A DNA stretch of 64,000 nucleotides, taken from the NCBI RefSeq assembly GCF_026625605.1, contig NZ_CP113054.1:2914001-2978000 (forward strand), read 5' to 3'. The stretch is from Luteolibacter sp. SL250. Lineage in GTDB: Bacteria > Verrucomicrobiota > Verrucomicrobiia > Verrucomicrobiales > Akkermansiaceae. Positions 1 through 9,000 of the stretch are shown piece by piece; the stretch's first letter is position 1, and the number at the start of each line of letters is the position of its first letter. The notes under the pieces were generated by a model. That model saw only the letters and a program-made list of their open reading frames with translations, did not search any database and had not been told where the DNA came from. The position numbers were made by a program, and so were the translations under genes.

Positions 1-2
1 GC

Positions 3-260
3 AACCGCGACATCCTCGTGGACTTCATCAACAACGAGTGTGACGGCCTTTCCATCCTCGCTCCGCAGGCGACGTACCTCGCATGGATCGACGCGAAGCA
101 TGCCGGCTATGACAACCCGGCCAACCACTTCGAGAAGAAGGCGGGCCTGTTCCTTTCCGATGGCACATTCTTCGGCTGGCCCGGTTATTTCCGCTTCAAC
201 TTCGGCTGCCCACGCTCCCGGATGATGGAAGGTCTGGAGAAGATCAAGGCGGTCCTCTGA
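3..260 (+). CDS. PatB/MalY-type PLP aminotransferase, C-terminal end (partial)
   Basis: Only the last ~85 residues are present; the gene begins upstream of the window and ends at the TGA at 258-260. The tail (ATYLAWIDAK, then FGWPGYFRFNFGCPRSRM) is what the C-terminal small domain of fold-type I PLP enzymes of the PatB/MalY cystathionine beta-lyase family looks like: the G-x-F-R-x-N-F-G-C-P-R segment carries the arginine that binds the substrate carboxylate. The catalytic lysine lies outside the window, so lyase versus transaminase activity cannot be told apart. It converges on the dehydratase gene on the opposite strand, with 16 bases between the stops. Confidence 0.85.
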   Translation, partial: NRDILVDFINNECDGLSILAPQATYLAWIDAKHAGYDNPANHFEKKAGLFLSDGTFFGWPGYFRFNFGCPRSRMMEGLEKIKAVL

Positions 261-276
261 CCCGACCGACCGGGGA

Positions 277-720
277 TCAGGTGGCTGAGCCGGAGATTTC
301 CCCGCTCAGGGTGATCTTCGCCTTGGCGAGCAAGTTGCCACCGGTGTGGATCTCACCATCCACCTGGACCAGCCCGCCCATCCGTCCCTCCACCGCCACA
401 CGGATCTCCAGGATTTCTCCGGGCACCGCCGCGCCAAGGATCTTCGCCGCCCTCACCGCCGTCAGGCGCATGTCGGAAAGAGGCTTCTCCACCGGGTCGC
501 TCTGTGCCACCACTCCCCCCAGTTGGGCGATGGCCTCAATGAGGATCACCCCCGGCATCATCGGATTTCCCGGAAAATGGCCCTCCAGGAATGCCTCGTC
601 CCCCTTCACGCGGTAGATTCCTTCACCCCGCTTTCCGCCATCGAGGGAAACCAGCTCATCGACAAAACGGAACGATGGTCCGTGTGGGAGGGCGTCAAGT
701 GCGGAAGGATGCTCGGACAT
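277..720 (-). CDS. FabZ-like 3-hydroxyacyl-ACP dehydratase (hotdog fold)
   Basis: A 147-residue single hotdog-fold protein. LPHGPSFRFVDEL (residues 11-23) is the usual FabZ opening, and EGHFPGNPMMPGVILIEAIAQ holds the catalytic pair His48 and Glu62. The reaction would be dehydration of 3-hydroxyacyl-ACP to trans-2-enoyl-ACP in the cytoplasm. I start at the ATG at 720 because residues upstream of it have no family resemblance. It is divergent from the PlsC/glycosyltransferase/methyltransferase trio and not beside lpxC/lpxA, so it may be a dedicated dehydratase of a specialised lipid or polyene pathway rather than the housekeeping FabZ; that is inference. Confidence 0.85.
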   Translation of the reverse strand: MSEHPSALDALPHGPSFRFVDELVSLDGGKRGEGIYRVKGDEAFLEGHFPGNPMMPGVILIEAIAQLGGVVAQSDPVEKPLSDMRLTAVRAAKILGAAVPGEILEIRVAVEGRMGGLVQVDGEIHTGGNLLAKAKITLSGEISGSAT

Positions 721-933
721 GCTTGCGGGATGGTTTGCGGGGCATCGACTTCTTGGCAAGGCAGCTCGTAAAAAAGATCGACCAGTGCGGTAATTTTTGG
801 TTACGTGCCTCTGTCCAAGCCGTCACCCCCTTTCTTACTGTTGCACCCTGCGGATCCCAGTGCCATCCCTTCTTTTCGGGCCGAACGAGCCCGGACACGT
901 CCGTTGGCCCGCGTTCCGTTGGACCTGCTGGCA

Positions 934-1674
934 ATGGCCGGTGCCATCCTTTACTGGGGCATTCTCGGACTCTTGGTGACCATCGTCTGCGGCACACTTT
1001 CGTTCATATTGCCACGTGGTGCGGGTGAGAGGTTGGGTCGCCAGATCCACCACTACATTTTCCACTTTTTCGTGATGTATCTGAAGGCAACCGGCCTTCT
1101 GAGAGTGGATCTATCCGAGCTGGGGAAACTCGGACACGTATCCACCCCCGTCATCGTCGCGCCCAACCATGCCTCCCTGTGGGATGCCGTTTTCATCATC
1201 GCCCGTCTGCCACAGGCCATCTGTGTGATGAAAAACTCGATCCTCCGGAATCCCTTCCTCGGTGGCGGATCCCGCCTCTCCGGTTACATTCCGAATGGAG
1301 CCACTTCCCGCATGGTCCGCGACGCGGCGGCGGCCCTCCGGCGTGGTGGCCAACTCCTCCTTTTTCCGGAAGGAACACGCACCCTCCCCACGGAGCGTTG
1401 GATCAATTCTCTGAAGGGTGGCTGCGCCCTGATCGCCATCCGCGCCAAAGTGCCGGTGTATCCCGTTTTCATCCGGAGCAACAGCCGGTTCCTCCAGAAG
1501 GGCTGGCCGCTGTGGAAGCCACCCATCTTCCCCATCGAGATCGCCGTCAGCGTCGGGGAGCCACTTCTCCCGGATGAGAATGAGTCCGCCTCCGCGTTCA
1601 CCAACCGCCTGCAACAGGTCTATGAGCAGGAACTTGCAAAATTCCACCCGTTGAGGCGTCAAACCGGTGTTTGA
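934..1674 (+). CDS. 1-acyl-glycerol-3-phosphate acyltransferase-like protein (PlsC family)
   Basis: A 246-residue membrane-associated acyltransferase. It has an N-terminal hydrophobic segment (residues 2-26), the catalytic HX4D motif NHASLWD (His79, Asp84) and the FPEGTR motif (144-149) that binds the glycerol-phosphate acceptor. It would move an acyl group from acyl-ACP or acyl-CoA to a lysophospholipid or a related alcohol at the inner membrane. Start uncertain: a GTG at 805 in the same frame gives 43 more residues of proline/arginine-rich sequence that does not look like the family, so I prefer the ATG at 934. The end overlaps the upstream reading of the glycosyltransferase, consistent with one transcript. 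Confidence 0.88.
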   Translation: MAGAILYWGILGLLVTIVCGTLSFILPRGAGERLGRQIHHYIFHFFVMYLKATGLLRVDLSELGKLGHVSTPVIVAPNHASLWDAVFIIARLPQAICVMKNSILRNPFLGGGSRLSGYIPNGATSRMVRDAAAALRRGGQLLLFPEGTRTLPTERWINSLKGGCALIAIRAKVPVYPVFIRSNSRFLQKGWPLWKPPIFPIEIAVSVGEPLLPDENESASAFTNRLQQVYEQELAKFHPLRRQTGV

Positions 1675-1738
1675 TTCGCCGATGCCTATGCCAGCACGCT
1701 TGCCCTGCCCGCTCACCGTGGGTAAAGCACATCCGCAC

Positions 1739-2521
1739 ATGGCCGATTCGAGACCGCTCATCCTGATCCCGACTTTCAATACCGGCCCCATTCTCCGCGA
1801 TACCGTCTCCAACGCGCTGGCTTCCGGACTCCCGCTGTGGGTCGTCGTTGATGGTTCCACCGACGGTTCCCCCGCCCTGCTGGAAGGACTCTCCCCTGCA
1901 TCCTCACAGGACTTCCGCATCCTCCGGTTGGAGCGGAATTCTGGAAAAGGCGCCGCCGTTTTCCATGGACTGAAGGCGGCCATCGAAGCTGGTTACACCC
2001 ATGTCCTCACCATGGATGCGGACGGCCAGCACCCAGCCCCCCATCTCCCGGAGTTCTTCCGGTTGTCCGCCGCACATCCGGAGGCTGCCGTTTTCGGCAG
2101 GCCGGTTTTCGACTCTTCCGCTCCGGCCATCCGCGTCAACGGGCGGAAGGTGTCCAACTTCTGGGCGAACCTCGAGACACTGGGTTGGGGAATCGATGAT
2201 TCCCTGTTCGGAATGAGGCTCTATCCAGCGGAGAAACTGATGGAGGTCATGGAATCCACCGCCTTCGCCCGCCGTTTCGACTTCGACCCGGAGGTCGCCG
2301 TCCGTCTTGCATGGAGCGGGGTGCCGATCCTCAACCTCGCCACGCCGGTGCGCTACCCCAGCAAGGAGGAAGGCGGGATCTCCCAGTTCCGCTACCTGCG
2401 GGACAATACCCTGCTCACCTGGATGCACATGCGGCTGATGGCCGGCTTCCTCCTCCGCCTGCCCCTGCTTGCTGTCCGGGGTTCCAACCCCCTCGATCAT
2501 CTCAATCCACCCAGCGCGTGA
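1739..2521 (+). CDS. Family 2 glycosyltransferase (dolichol-phosphate mannosyltransferase-like)
   Basis: A 260-residue GT-A fold enzyme. IPTFNTG near the N-terminus, VVVDGSTDGS (residues 36-44) and the metal/nucleotide-binding DAD within MDADGQHP (93-99) are the family's key motifs. The donor is a nucleotide sugar; the acceptor is unknown. No transmembrane helix is evident, apart from a weakly hydrophobic C-terminus. I start at ATG 1739 because the Rossmann-like strand begins seven residues later; an in-frame ATG at 1682 and GTG at 1667 are possible. Its TGA overlaps the GTG of the methyltransferase (GTGA), so translation is probably coupled. Confidence 0.88.
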   Translation: MADSRPLILIPTFNTGPILRDTVSNALASGLPLWVVVDGSTDGSPALLEGLSPASSQDFRILRLERNSGKGAAVFHGLKAAIEAGYTHVLTMDADGQHPAPHLPEFFRLSAAHPEAAVFGRPVFDSSAPAIRVNGRKVSNFWANLETLGWGIDDSLFGMRLYPAEKLMEVMESTAFARRFDFDPEVAVRLAWSGVPILNLATPVRYPSKEEGGISQFRYLRDNTLLTWMHMRLMAGFLLRLPLLAVRGSNPLDHLNPPSA

Positions 2522-3168
2522 CCGCTACCCTCGAACGACGCATCGCCGATCTGTTTCCAAGGAAGCAGCACCACTATTACGTGCGTTCCAAGCTGAGCAC
2601 CGATCCCCTCTACACCGCCATCCACCAGGAATTGGAGGGATCAGCCCTTCCTCTGCAGGATCTCGGGTGCGGACTGGGCGTGCTGGCATTCTACCTCCGG
2701 GAAAAGGGCCTCACCTTTCCCATCCACAGCTTGGACTACGACGAACCGAAGATCAGATATGCGAACCAAGCGATTCCCGGTTCCGGCTTCTCCGATCTCA
2801 CTTTCGCCTTCCATGACGCCCGCAACGGACTGCCGGAACACGCCGGCAACGTGACCATCCTCGATATCCTGCAGTTCTTCACCCCGCAGCAGCAGGAGAC
2901 GCTGCTCCAGCAGGCCGCCTCCAACGTCCTTCCGGGCGGCAAACTCCTTATCCGCTCCTGCGTGCGGGATGATTCGTGGCGTTTCCGTGTCACCATTCTG
3001 GGAGATCTGCTCGCAAAGGTGACTTTCTGGATGAAGGCCGCCCCCACCCACTACCCCACTGCGGAGGATTTCTCCCGGATTCTCTCACCGTTCGGAAAGG
3101 TCGACATAGCCCCACTCTGGGGACGAACACCTTTCAACAACCATCTCATCGTGCTAAACCGGCAATAA
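2518..3168 (+). CDS. Class I SAM-dependent methyltransferase
   Basis: A 216-residue methyltransferase. DLGCGLGVLAFYL (residues 48-60) is motif I that binds S-adenosylmethionine, SLDYD follows as the acidic loop after strand 2, and LDILQFF occupies the motif IV position. The C-terminal part (LPGGKLLIRS) is the usual post-catalytic strand. The GTG at 2518 overlaps the preceding TGA by four bases, and this decides the start. Substrate unknown. With the adjacent acyltransferase and glycosyltransferase it probably modifies a lipid or polyene head group, as in aryl-polyene gene clusters; that is inference from context. Confidence 0.85.
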   Translation: MTATLERRIADLFPRKQHHYYVRSKLSTDPLYTAIHQELEGSALPLQDLGCGLGVLAFYLREKGLTFPIHSLDYDEPKIRYANQAIPGSGFSDLTFAFHDARNGLPEHAGNVTILDILQFFTPQQQETLLQQAASNVLPGGKLLIRSCVRDDSWRFRVTILGDLLAKVTFWMKAAPTHYPTAEDFSRILSPFGKVDIAPLWGRTPFNNHLIVLNRQ

Positions 3169-3227
3169 ACCGCTCTTTTTTGGAGCGAGTGATTGCACTT
3201 CCCTAACAGACTCTCCACCATCACCCC

Positions 3228-3506
3228 ATGGAACTCGACCTTATCGACGTCCAATTCGACCTCCGCTCGATCAAGCCACGCGAGCTTGAGGAAGCGCTGG
3301 AAGATCCGTTTTCCGTCCGCTTTCTCCCTGACAGCGAACGCGGCGACGGCTCCTCACGCTATTACTCCCTCGGCCGCACGGTGGCCGACCGCTATCTCTT
3401 TTTCTGCTTCGGAACGGACGGCAAGACCGTCCGGGTGGTCGCCGCGCGCGACATGACCGAAGGAGAGCAGAAATTCTACGACCGCAAATACGCGGAATTC
3501 CGCTAA
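3228..3506 (+). CDS. BrnT-like toxin of a type II toxin-antitoxin pair
   Basis: A 92-residue protein with the layout of BrnT ribonuclease toxins: an N-terminal alpha segment followed by DPFSVRFLPDSE, RYYSLGRT, LFFCFGTDG and the basic strand VRVVAARDMTEGEQKFY. BrnT has an RelE-like fold and cleaves RNA to arrest growth. It is followed after 14 bases by a ribbon-helix-helix-type antitoxin, the toxin-first order usual for BrnT/BrnA. The N-terminal K-A-x-x-N-x-x-K-H-G segment typical of canonical BrnT is not conserved here, so this is a divergent member and its activity is not assured. Confidence 0.75.
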   Translation: MELDLIDVQFDLRSIKPRELEEALEDPFSVRFLPDSERGDGSSRYYSLGRTVADRYLFFCFGTDGKTVRVVAARDMTEGEQKFYDRKYAEFR

Positions 3507-3520
3507 AACCCCATCCCGAA

Positions 3521-3793
3521 ATGACCCCTATCTCCCGCTGGTCTGACATCCCGGAATTCCCCGATGAGGCCGCCGAAGCCCAGTTCTGGGCGACCCACGA
3601 ACTGGACCCGCGTCTCATGTCCACCTCCGTCCATGAGGCGGATTCGCGCGAATCCACCACCATCACCCTCCGGTTCGACCCCCGGATGTTGTCGCGGATC
3701 AAGCGCATTGCCCGCTCCCGCTTCCTCAACTATCAGTCGATGATGAAACAGTGGCTCGCGGAACGGTTGGAGGATGAGATGCGCAAGCAGTGA
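3521..3793 (+). CDS. BrnA/CopG-type antitoxin
   Basis: A 90-residue partner of the preceding toxin. The N-terminus (WSDIPEFPDEAAEAQFWATH) is the toxin-wrapping part found in CopG-type antitoxins that pair with BrnT, and the C-terminal part (TTITLRFDPRMLSRIKRIARS, then NYQSMMKQWLAERL) is a ribbon-helix-helix DNA-binding segment. Such antitoxins bind their own promoter together with the toxin and repress the pair. The 14-base gap to the toxin indicates a shared transcript; nothing palindromic stands out in the short region before 3228. Confidence 0.8.
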   Translation: MTPISRWSDIPEFPDEAAEAQFWATHELDPRLMSTSVHEADSRESTTITLRFDPRMLSRIKRIARSRFLNYQSMMKQWLAERLEDEMRKQ

Positions 3794-3871
3794 TCCGGAT
3801 TCCACGGGGAGGTCACATGGCCTCTCCGTTTCGTTTGCCCTTGGAAAGGGTAAATCCTGCCCAGCCGAGTT

Positions 3872-4261
3872 TTGATCTCCCCGCCGCGCAACCCCTGGTT
3901 CTGGTTCGCGTGCTTCGCAGGCTGGTTCGGCATCCTCTGGCTGCTTTCCTCCCGCTCCGGGGACGCGGGCGGTCTGCCGCCGGTCCCAGGCCTGGATAAG
4001 GTCGTTCATTTCGGCTATTTCTTCGGTGGTGGAGGTCTGTTCACCGCCTTCCTTTTCCGCCTGTCCCCTGACCGTCCACGCTGGTTGTGGATCCTGTTGT
4101 GCGTGATTCTTGTATTTTCCCTCGTCGGCTGGCTGGATGAACATCACCAGAGCCATGTCCCGGGGAGGACCGGCAACGATCCCGGCGACTGGCTGGCGGA
4201 TCTCAGCGGCGCGTTGTGCGGGGCTTTGGTGTTCCGCCGCCTGCACCACATTCTCCGCTGA
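3872..4261 (+). CDS. VanZ family membrane protein
   Basis: A 129-residue integral membrane protein with about four hydrophobic segments (residues 8-26, 48-65, 71-88, 108-120). [13 protein letters not shown] and the loop [29 protein letters not shown] are the conserved VanZ signature, with the D-x-x-x-D/N region before the last helix. VanZ itself raises teicoplanin resistance; most homologues are uncharacterised envelope proteins and no glycopeptide-resistance genes are nearby. The start is a TTG at 3872; there is no in-frame ATG before the first helix. It lies 78 bases downstream of the antitoxin gene and 100 bases upstream of transaldolase. Confidence 0.8.
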   Translation: MISPPRNPWFWFACFAGWFGILWLLSSRSGDAGGLPPVPGLDKVVHFGYFFGGGGLFTAFLFRLSPDRPRWLWILLCVILVFSLVGWLDEHHQSHVPGRTGNDPGDWLADLSGALCGALVFRRLHHILR

Positions 4262-4361
4262 AACCCGGTTCATCCGCGGCTTGAAGCGTTCTCATCCGCC
4301 GGACCTCCGTTCCCCCGCTTTTCAACTTTCCTCGCCGCAGGCCCGGCATAATGTGGTGGCA

Positions 4362-5321
4362 ATGAGTGCCAACCAACTCGACCAGCTCAAACAGTTCACC
4401 ACCGTCGTCGCCGATACCGGCGATTTCGAGTCGATGAAAGCGTATCAACCCCGTGACGCGACGACCAACCCCTCCCTGATCCTGCAGGCTGCGGGAAAAG
4501 CGGAATACCGCCACCTGATCGACCAGGCGATCACTGATGGGAAAAAATCCGGGAAGGAAGGCCAGGAACTCATGGAGACCATCCTTGACCGCATCCTCAT
4601 CCTTTTCGGGCTGGAGATCCTGAAAATCGTCCCCGGTCGTGTTTCCACCGAGGTGGATGCACGCCTTTCCTTCGACACGGACGGCACCATCGCCAAGGCC
4701 CGCCAGCTCATCGCCGCCTATGAGGCGGAAGGACACGGCCGCAACCGCATCCTCATCAAGATCGCCTCCACCTGGGAAGGTATCAAGGCCGCCGAGGTCC
4801 TGGAGAAGGAAGGCATCCACTGCAATCTCACGCTGCTCTTTTCCTTTGCCCAGGCAGTCGCCTGCGCGGAGGCCGGCGTGCAGCTCATCTCCCCTTTCGT
4901 CGGACGGATCCTCGATTGGTACAAGGCCAGCACCGGCAAGGACTACACGGCGGAGGAGGATCCCGGTGTCGTTTCCGTCCGTGAGATCTACACCTATTAC
5001 AAGAAGTTCGGTTACACCACGGAAGTGATGGGCGCTTCCTTCCGCAACAAGGGGGAGATCCTCGCGCTCGCCGGTTGCGACCTGCTCACCATCGGGCCGA
5101 GCCTGCTCGCGGAACTCCAGGCATCCACGGAACCGGTCGGAAAGAAACTTTCCGCCGAGGAAGCGGCCGCCTCCGACGTGGCACAGATCACCCTGGACGA
5201 GAAATCCTTCCGCCTGATGTTCAACGAGGACGCCATGGCCGTCGAAAAGACCGCCGACGGCATCCGCAAGTTTGCCGCCGACATCGTGAAGCTTGAGAAG
5301 CTCATCGCCGCTTCCCTCTGA
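4362..5321 (+). CDS. tal: Transaldolase (TalA/TalB type)
   Basis: A 319-residue cytoplasmic transaldolase of the pentose phosphate pathway, moving a dihydroxyacetone unit from sedoheptulose 7-phosphate to glyceraldehyde 3-phosphate. ATTNPSLIL (residues 33-41) is the family start motif, [12 protein letters not shown] holds the Schiff-base Lys133 (Lys132 in E. coli TalB), and GRILDW plus DLLTIGP are conserved downstream motifs. Length equals that of the TalB subfamily. ATG 4362 is chosen because [13 protein letters not shown] matches the usual N-terminus; upstream codons are unrelated. A strong intrinsic terminator follows at 5351. Confidence 0.96.
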   Translation: MSANQLDQLKQFTTVVADTGDFESMKAYQPRDATTNPSLILQAAGKAEYRHLIDQAITDGKKSGKEGQELMETILDRILILFGLEILKIVPGRVSTEVDARLSFDTDGTIAKARQLIAAYEAEGHGRNRILIKIASTWEGIKAAEVLEKEGIHCNLTLLFSFAQAVACAEAGVQLISPFVGRILDWYKASTGKDYTAEEDPGVVSVREIYTYYKKFGYTTEVMGASFRNKGEILALAGCDLLTIGPSLLAELQASTEPVGKKLSAEEAAASDVAQITLDEKSFRLMFNEDAMAVEKTADGIRKFAADIVKLEKLIAASL

Positions 5322-5350
5322 ACCAGCGGCTCATTCAAAATCCGGAACGG

Positions 5351-5382
5351 AAAGGCACGCGTCCGCGCGTGCCTTTCTTTTT
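5351..5382 (+). terminator. Rho-independent terminator after transaldolase
   Basis: A perfect 11-bp stem (AAAGGCACGCG at 5351-5361 pairing with CGCGTGCCTTT at 5366-5376) closes a four-base TCCG loop and is followed by a CTTTTT run to 5382. It lies 29 bases after the transaldolase stop and separates that gene from the sigma factor. Confidence 0.92.
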
Positions 5383-5480
5383 GTTCCCATGTGAATAAAA
5401 TCGGCGCAACTTCCCTCTCATCCGGTGGTTGAAAATCCATGCTCAGCGCCGGATTCGCCGCTAGTCCTTTCCTTGACATC

Positions 5481-6080
5481 ATGGAGGCCGAACGCCCGCA
5501 AGCGCCCACCGACGAGAATTCACGCGACATCCTGCTGATGGAGCGGATCGGTGCGGGCGACCACCGCGCTTTCCGGGAACTGGTGGAGCGGCACCAGCAC
5601 GCGGTGGTGGGCACCGTGGCGAAGATGCTGGGGAATCCGTCCGAAGCGGAGGATATTTCCCAACAGGTATTCCTCCGGGTCTGGCGCCACGCGAAGCGCT
5701 ACCGGCCGGATGCGAAGTTCACCACCTACCTTTTCACCATCACCCGCAACCTCGTCTTCAACGAATCCAGACGGAAGAAGCGGCGGAAGGAAATCTCCTC
5801 CGACGAACGGGAGGAAAACTCGCATGCGGGAACGCCGGATGATCCCAGCCGCCAGCCGGATGCGGAACTGCTGCAGGCGGAACTGCGTGCGGCGGTGGAC
5901 CGAGCGATCTCCGCGCTGCCCGAGCAGCAGAGGATGGCGGTGGTGCTGCGCCGCTACGAGCAGATGCCGTATGAGGAAATCGCAACGGTGCTGGATCTCT
6001 CCGTATCCGCCGTGAAGAGCCTCCTTTTCCGCGCGCGGACCACCTTGAGGGACTCGCTTTCGAGGTATCTGGAACCTTGA
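5481..6080 (+). CDS. RNA polymerase sigma factor, ECF (sigma-70 family)
   Basis: A 199-residue ECF-type sigma factor. Region 2 is MERIGAGDHRAFRELVERHQ through AEDISQQVFLRVWRHAKRY and the FTTYLFTITRNLVFNESRR segment (2.3/2.4); region 4 is LPEQQRMAVVLRRYEQMPYEEIATVLDLSVSAVKSLLFRARTTLR-type helix-turn-helix. A charged linker (RKKRRKEISSDEREE) joins them. No anti-sigma gene follows; the next gene is on the other strand. An in-frame ATG at 5439 would add 14 residues. Target promoters are unknown. Confidence 0.88.
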   Translation: MEAERPQAPTDENSRDILLMERIGAGDHRAFRELVERHQHAVVGTVAKMLGNPSEAEDISQQVFLRVWRHAKRYRPDAKFTTYLFTITRNLVFNESRRKKRRKEISSDEREENSHAGTPDDPSRQPDAELLQAELRAAVDRAISALPEQQRMAVVLRRYEQMPYEEIATVLDLSVSAVKSLLFRARTTLRDSLSRYLEP

Positions 6081-6095
6081 CCGCGATGGCCCGCC

Positions 6096-9000
6096 TCACT
6101 CAGTGCCCACGCCGATGCGGAAAAAATAACGCGGGAAACCGGTGACGGTCACGGTCAAGTTCATATCCGCCCCGGTGCCTTCCCTGGGGCCGGAAATGTC
6201 GATCCACGGGTCTTTGAGATCCGGAGAGGCGAGAAGCCGGTAGGTGCGGCCCGCGCGGGTGGGAAACGTCACTGAGAAGCTCGGGTCGCTGTGCGCACTT
6301 TGCTTGATGCGGAAGGCGCTCCCCGGGTCCATGACAAGGGTGCCGGCGATGAACTCATCTCCATTCGCCGCCCCGTCGCCATCGTAGTCGGCGGTGGCGG
6401 CGTGCTGGTCCGCAGTGGCGTTGGCGGGCAGGGTTTCCCAGATGTGGGCGTTGTAACCCGCGTGTGTGCCCGCCTCATAGGCGCCGATGTCCGGCAGGCC
6501 GACGACGGGAAAACCCCGCTGGTCGGTGGCGCGGACAGTGACGGTCCCGGCATTGAGCGCTGGACTGCCGGGGCGCAGGGCCATGGTCCGTGTGGGGCCG
6601 CCGTAGTCATCCAGCGGGGCCAGGAGAGGATCAGCGATGATGGGGGCCGGGCCTGTGGCGGAGAAGATAGTGGGTGCGGTTCCGAGCAGATTTGCCCCGA
6701 TGTAAAGAAGAGGCTGGTTGGAATTGGAGGAGAGGTTGTCACCGCCGAGACCAGGACGGATGTTTCCGGCGATGACACAATTCCGCAGTGTGAGGGTGGC
6801 GCCAAAGATGCCGGCACCCTGGCCGGGATTGCCTCCGGTGCCTGACCGGTTGTCCGCGACGGTGCAGTTGGCGAGGTGGAATCTCATGGCATCCTGTTTG
6901 AAGATTCCGCCGCCACGTCCTCCCCCGTCAGCCGATGGATTCGCACCATCTCCGGCATTGTTTCCTGACAGGGTGCTATCCATGATGACCAAAGCTCCAC
7001 TGCTGGAGATCGCTCCTCCATCGCCTCCCCTGCCGCCTCCGGCTCCGATCCGGGTTCCACCTTGTCCGCCCGTGTTGCCGGACAACGTGCAGGCGCTGAG
7101 GCGGGTGGGACCATCACAGAAAATGCCACCGCCTGAGCCACCTGAACTGGAGTTGAGCGTCCTGGAGTTGCCTCCCCGACCCGAGGTATTTCCGGAAACC
7201 GAGCAAACGGAGAGAACAAGCGGACCGGCGCTGGAAATGCCGCCCCCCTTGCCTCCATTCCCTCCATCCACATTGTTGTCCAGACCTTGGCCATTGAGTC
7301 CGTGCGAGCCACCGTTCCCCGCCCTGTTTCCAGACACATCGCAGGAGAATAGGCTCAGCGAACCGGCGCTGCGGATGCCGCCACCATCCGCACCGGGCTG
7401 GCCTGCCGTTGTTGGCGTCCCTGTCGCTCCGTCCGCCGCCTTTCCAGCCACGATGCGCAGCGAGTGCATGGCCACGGTGGCCATGGCGGGGATGTCGAAC
7501 ACACGGCTCCGGCTGTCGCCGGAGAGCGTGACGGGTCCGGAAAGGTTGGAGGCATCGATGAAAAGTCCCGGCGTGGCAGGGACGGCGAGTTCCGTGCCAC
7601 CCAGGGTGATGACGGTTCCGCCGGGGAACGCGCCGGGCAGGAACCCGATGCGGGCGCCGGGAATACCGGCCGCAGCGGAAATCCTGCCGCGGAGGGAGGC
7701 TGCATCGCCGGAATCGATGGCGGAGGCCACCGTCACCAGCGGTCCGGCCTCCACCGCACCGATGTCGGCACGGGAAGATTCGTTGGCGTCACCGTCCACA
7801 AACCGCGGGAAGCCCCGGGCATCCGTGCCGCCGGGATCGGTGGCCTCCGCCGAATCGATGGCCGGGGAGCCGATGAGCGGGTGCATGGTCCGCACAGGAC
7901 CGCCGAACCAGCCCGGTGGGCTGAGCCGGGGGTCCAGCGGAGCGGTGGCCGTCCCGACATGGTCGCCGTTGGCATTCGGGCTGCCGACGGGGAACTGCGC
8001 CTCCACTCCGGTAGGGTTGCCGATGAGGTTGAAACCGGAACGATTGAGGGTGCCTTCGTGTCTCCAGACATCGTGCCGGATTCCACCAGGATCGGAATTT
8101 CCGGCGATGATGGAGGAATGGACGTTCACCACCGTGGCGGGACCCACCATGTAGAGACCACCGCCACCACCGTTGCCGATGTTCCGCGCGATGGTGCAGC
8201 GTTCCAGGGCCAACGTTCCTTTCACAACCGAAATGCCGCCGGTTGATCCTGGTCCCGTGGAGCTGTTTCCCGTCACGGTGCAGTGGGACAGACTTCCGGG
8301 AAAATCGCTATCATACCAGATGGCGCTGTCGCGGGCCGTATTTTCCGCAAAGGTGCAGCCGGTGGCCGACAAGACTCCGGAAAAGAGATCAATCGCCCCA
8401 CCCGCCATGGTGCTGGCATTTCCCGTGAAGGTACAGTGGTGGAGGCGGAGTGTGCCTTCAACGAAAATGGAGCCACCGTTGGCCCCATTGCCATTCCCTC
8501 CGGTGAGGGTGAGCCCCCCCAAGGTGAGGGAACCGCCCGTCCCCACATGGAAATGCCGCGAGGTGTTGTTGCCATCAACCGTCAGGCCACCGGGCAGGCT
8601 GCTGGCATCGACGGTGACGGCGGACTGGACGGCCATGTCGCCGCCGGGATGGGTGAGGGTGATGGTCTGCCCGGAGAGGCTGGGCGCGAAGACGACCAGG
8701 CTGTCTGCCGGGGAGTGCGCCACCGCCTCACGCAGCGACACGCCCGTTCCGCCGCCAGCCGCGGGAACCAGCGAGCCGTTGTCCTCGTCCGCCGCAGTGG
8801 TGACGACGGTTCTTCTGAGATTGTTCCAGGTGGTGGCGACGACCAGATCATCCCACAGGACGGGGGTTCCACCGCCACTGGAGAGACGCACGGCGGTGCT
8901 CCAGAAGCCCGCGTTGAAGGAACGGGTCGCCAGCGGCGCAGGCTCTGCGGCATTGATGTCAGGGTTGAGGAACAGACTGGCCGTGCCGGTGGTGCCGTTG

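Noticed and set aside
3173..3188. Hairpin with T-run after the methyltransferase stop as a terminator
   Set aside because: The T-run lies in the loop (CGCTC-T-run-GAGCG) rather than after the stem.
6718..8154. A 478-codon proline-rich frame opposite the choice-of-anchor Q gene
   Set aside because: The proline runs are the reverse complement of glycine-rich beta-helix turns; no start signal or domain.
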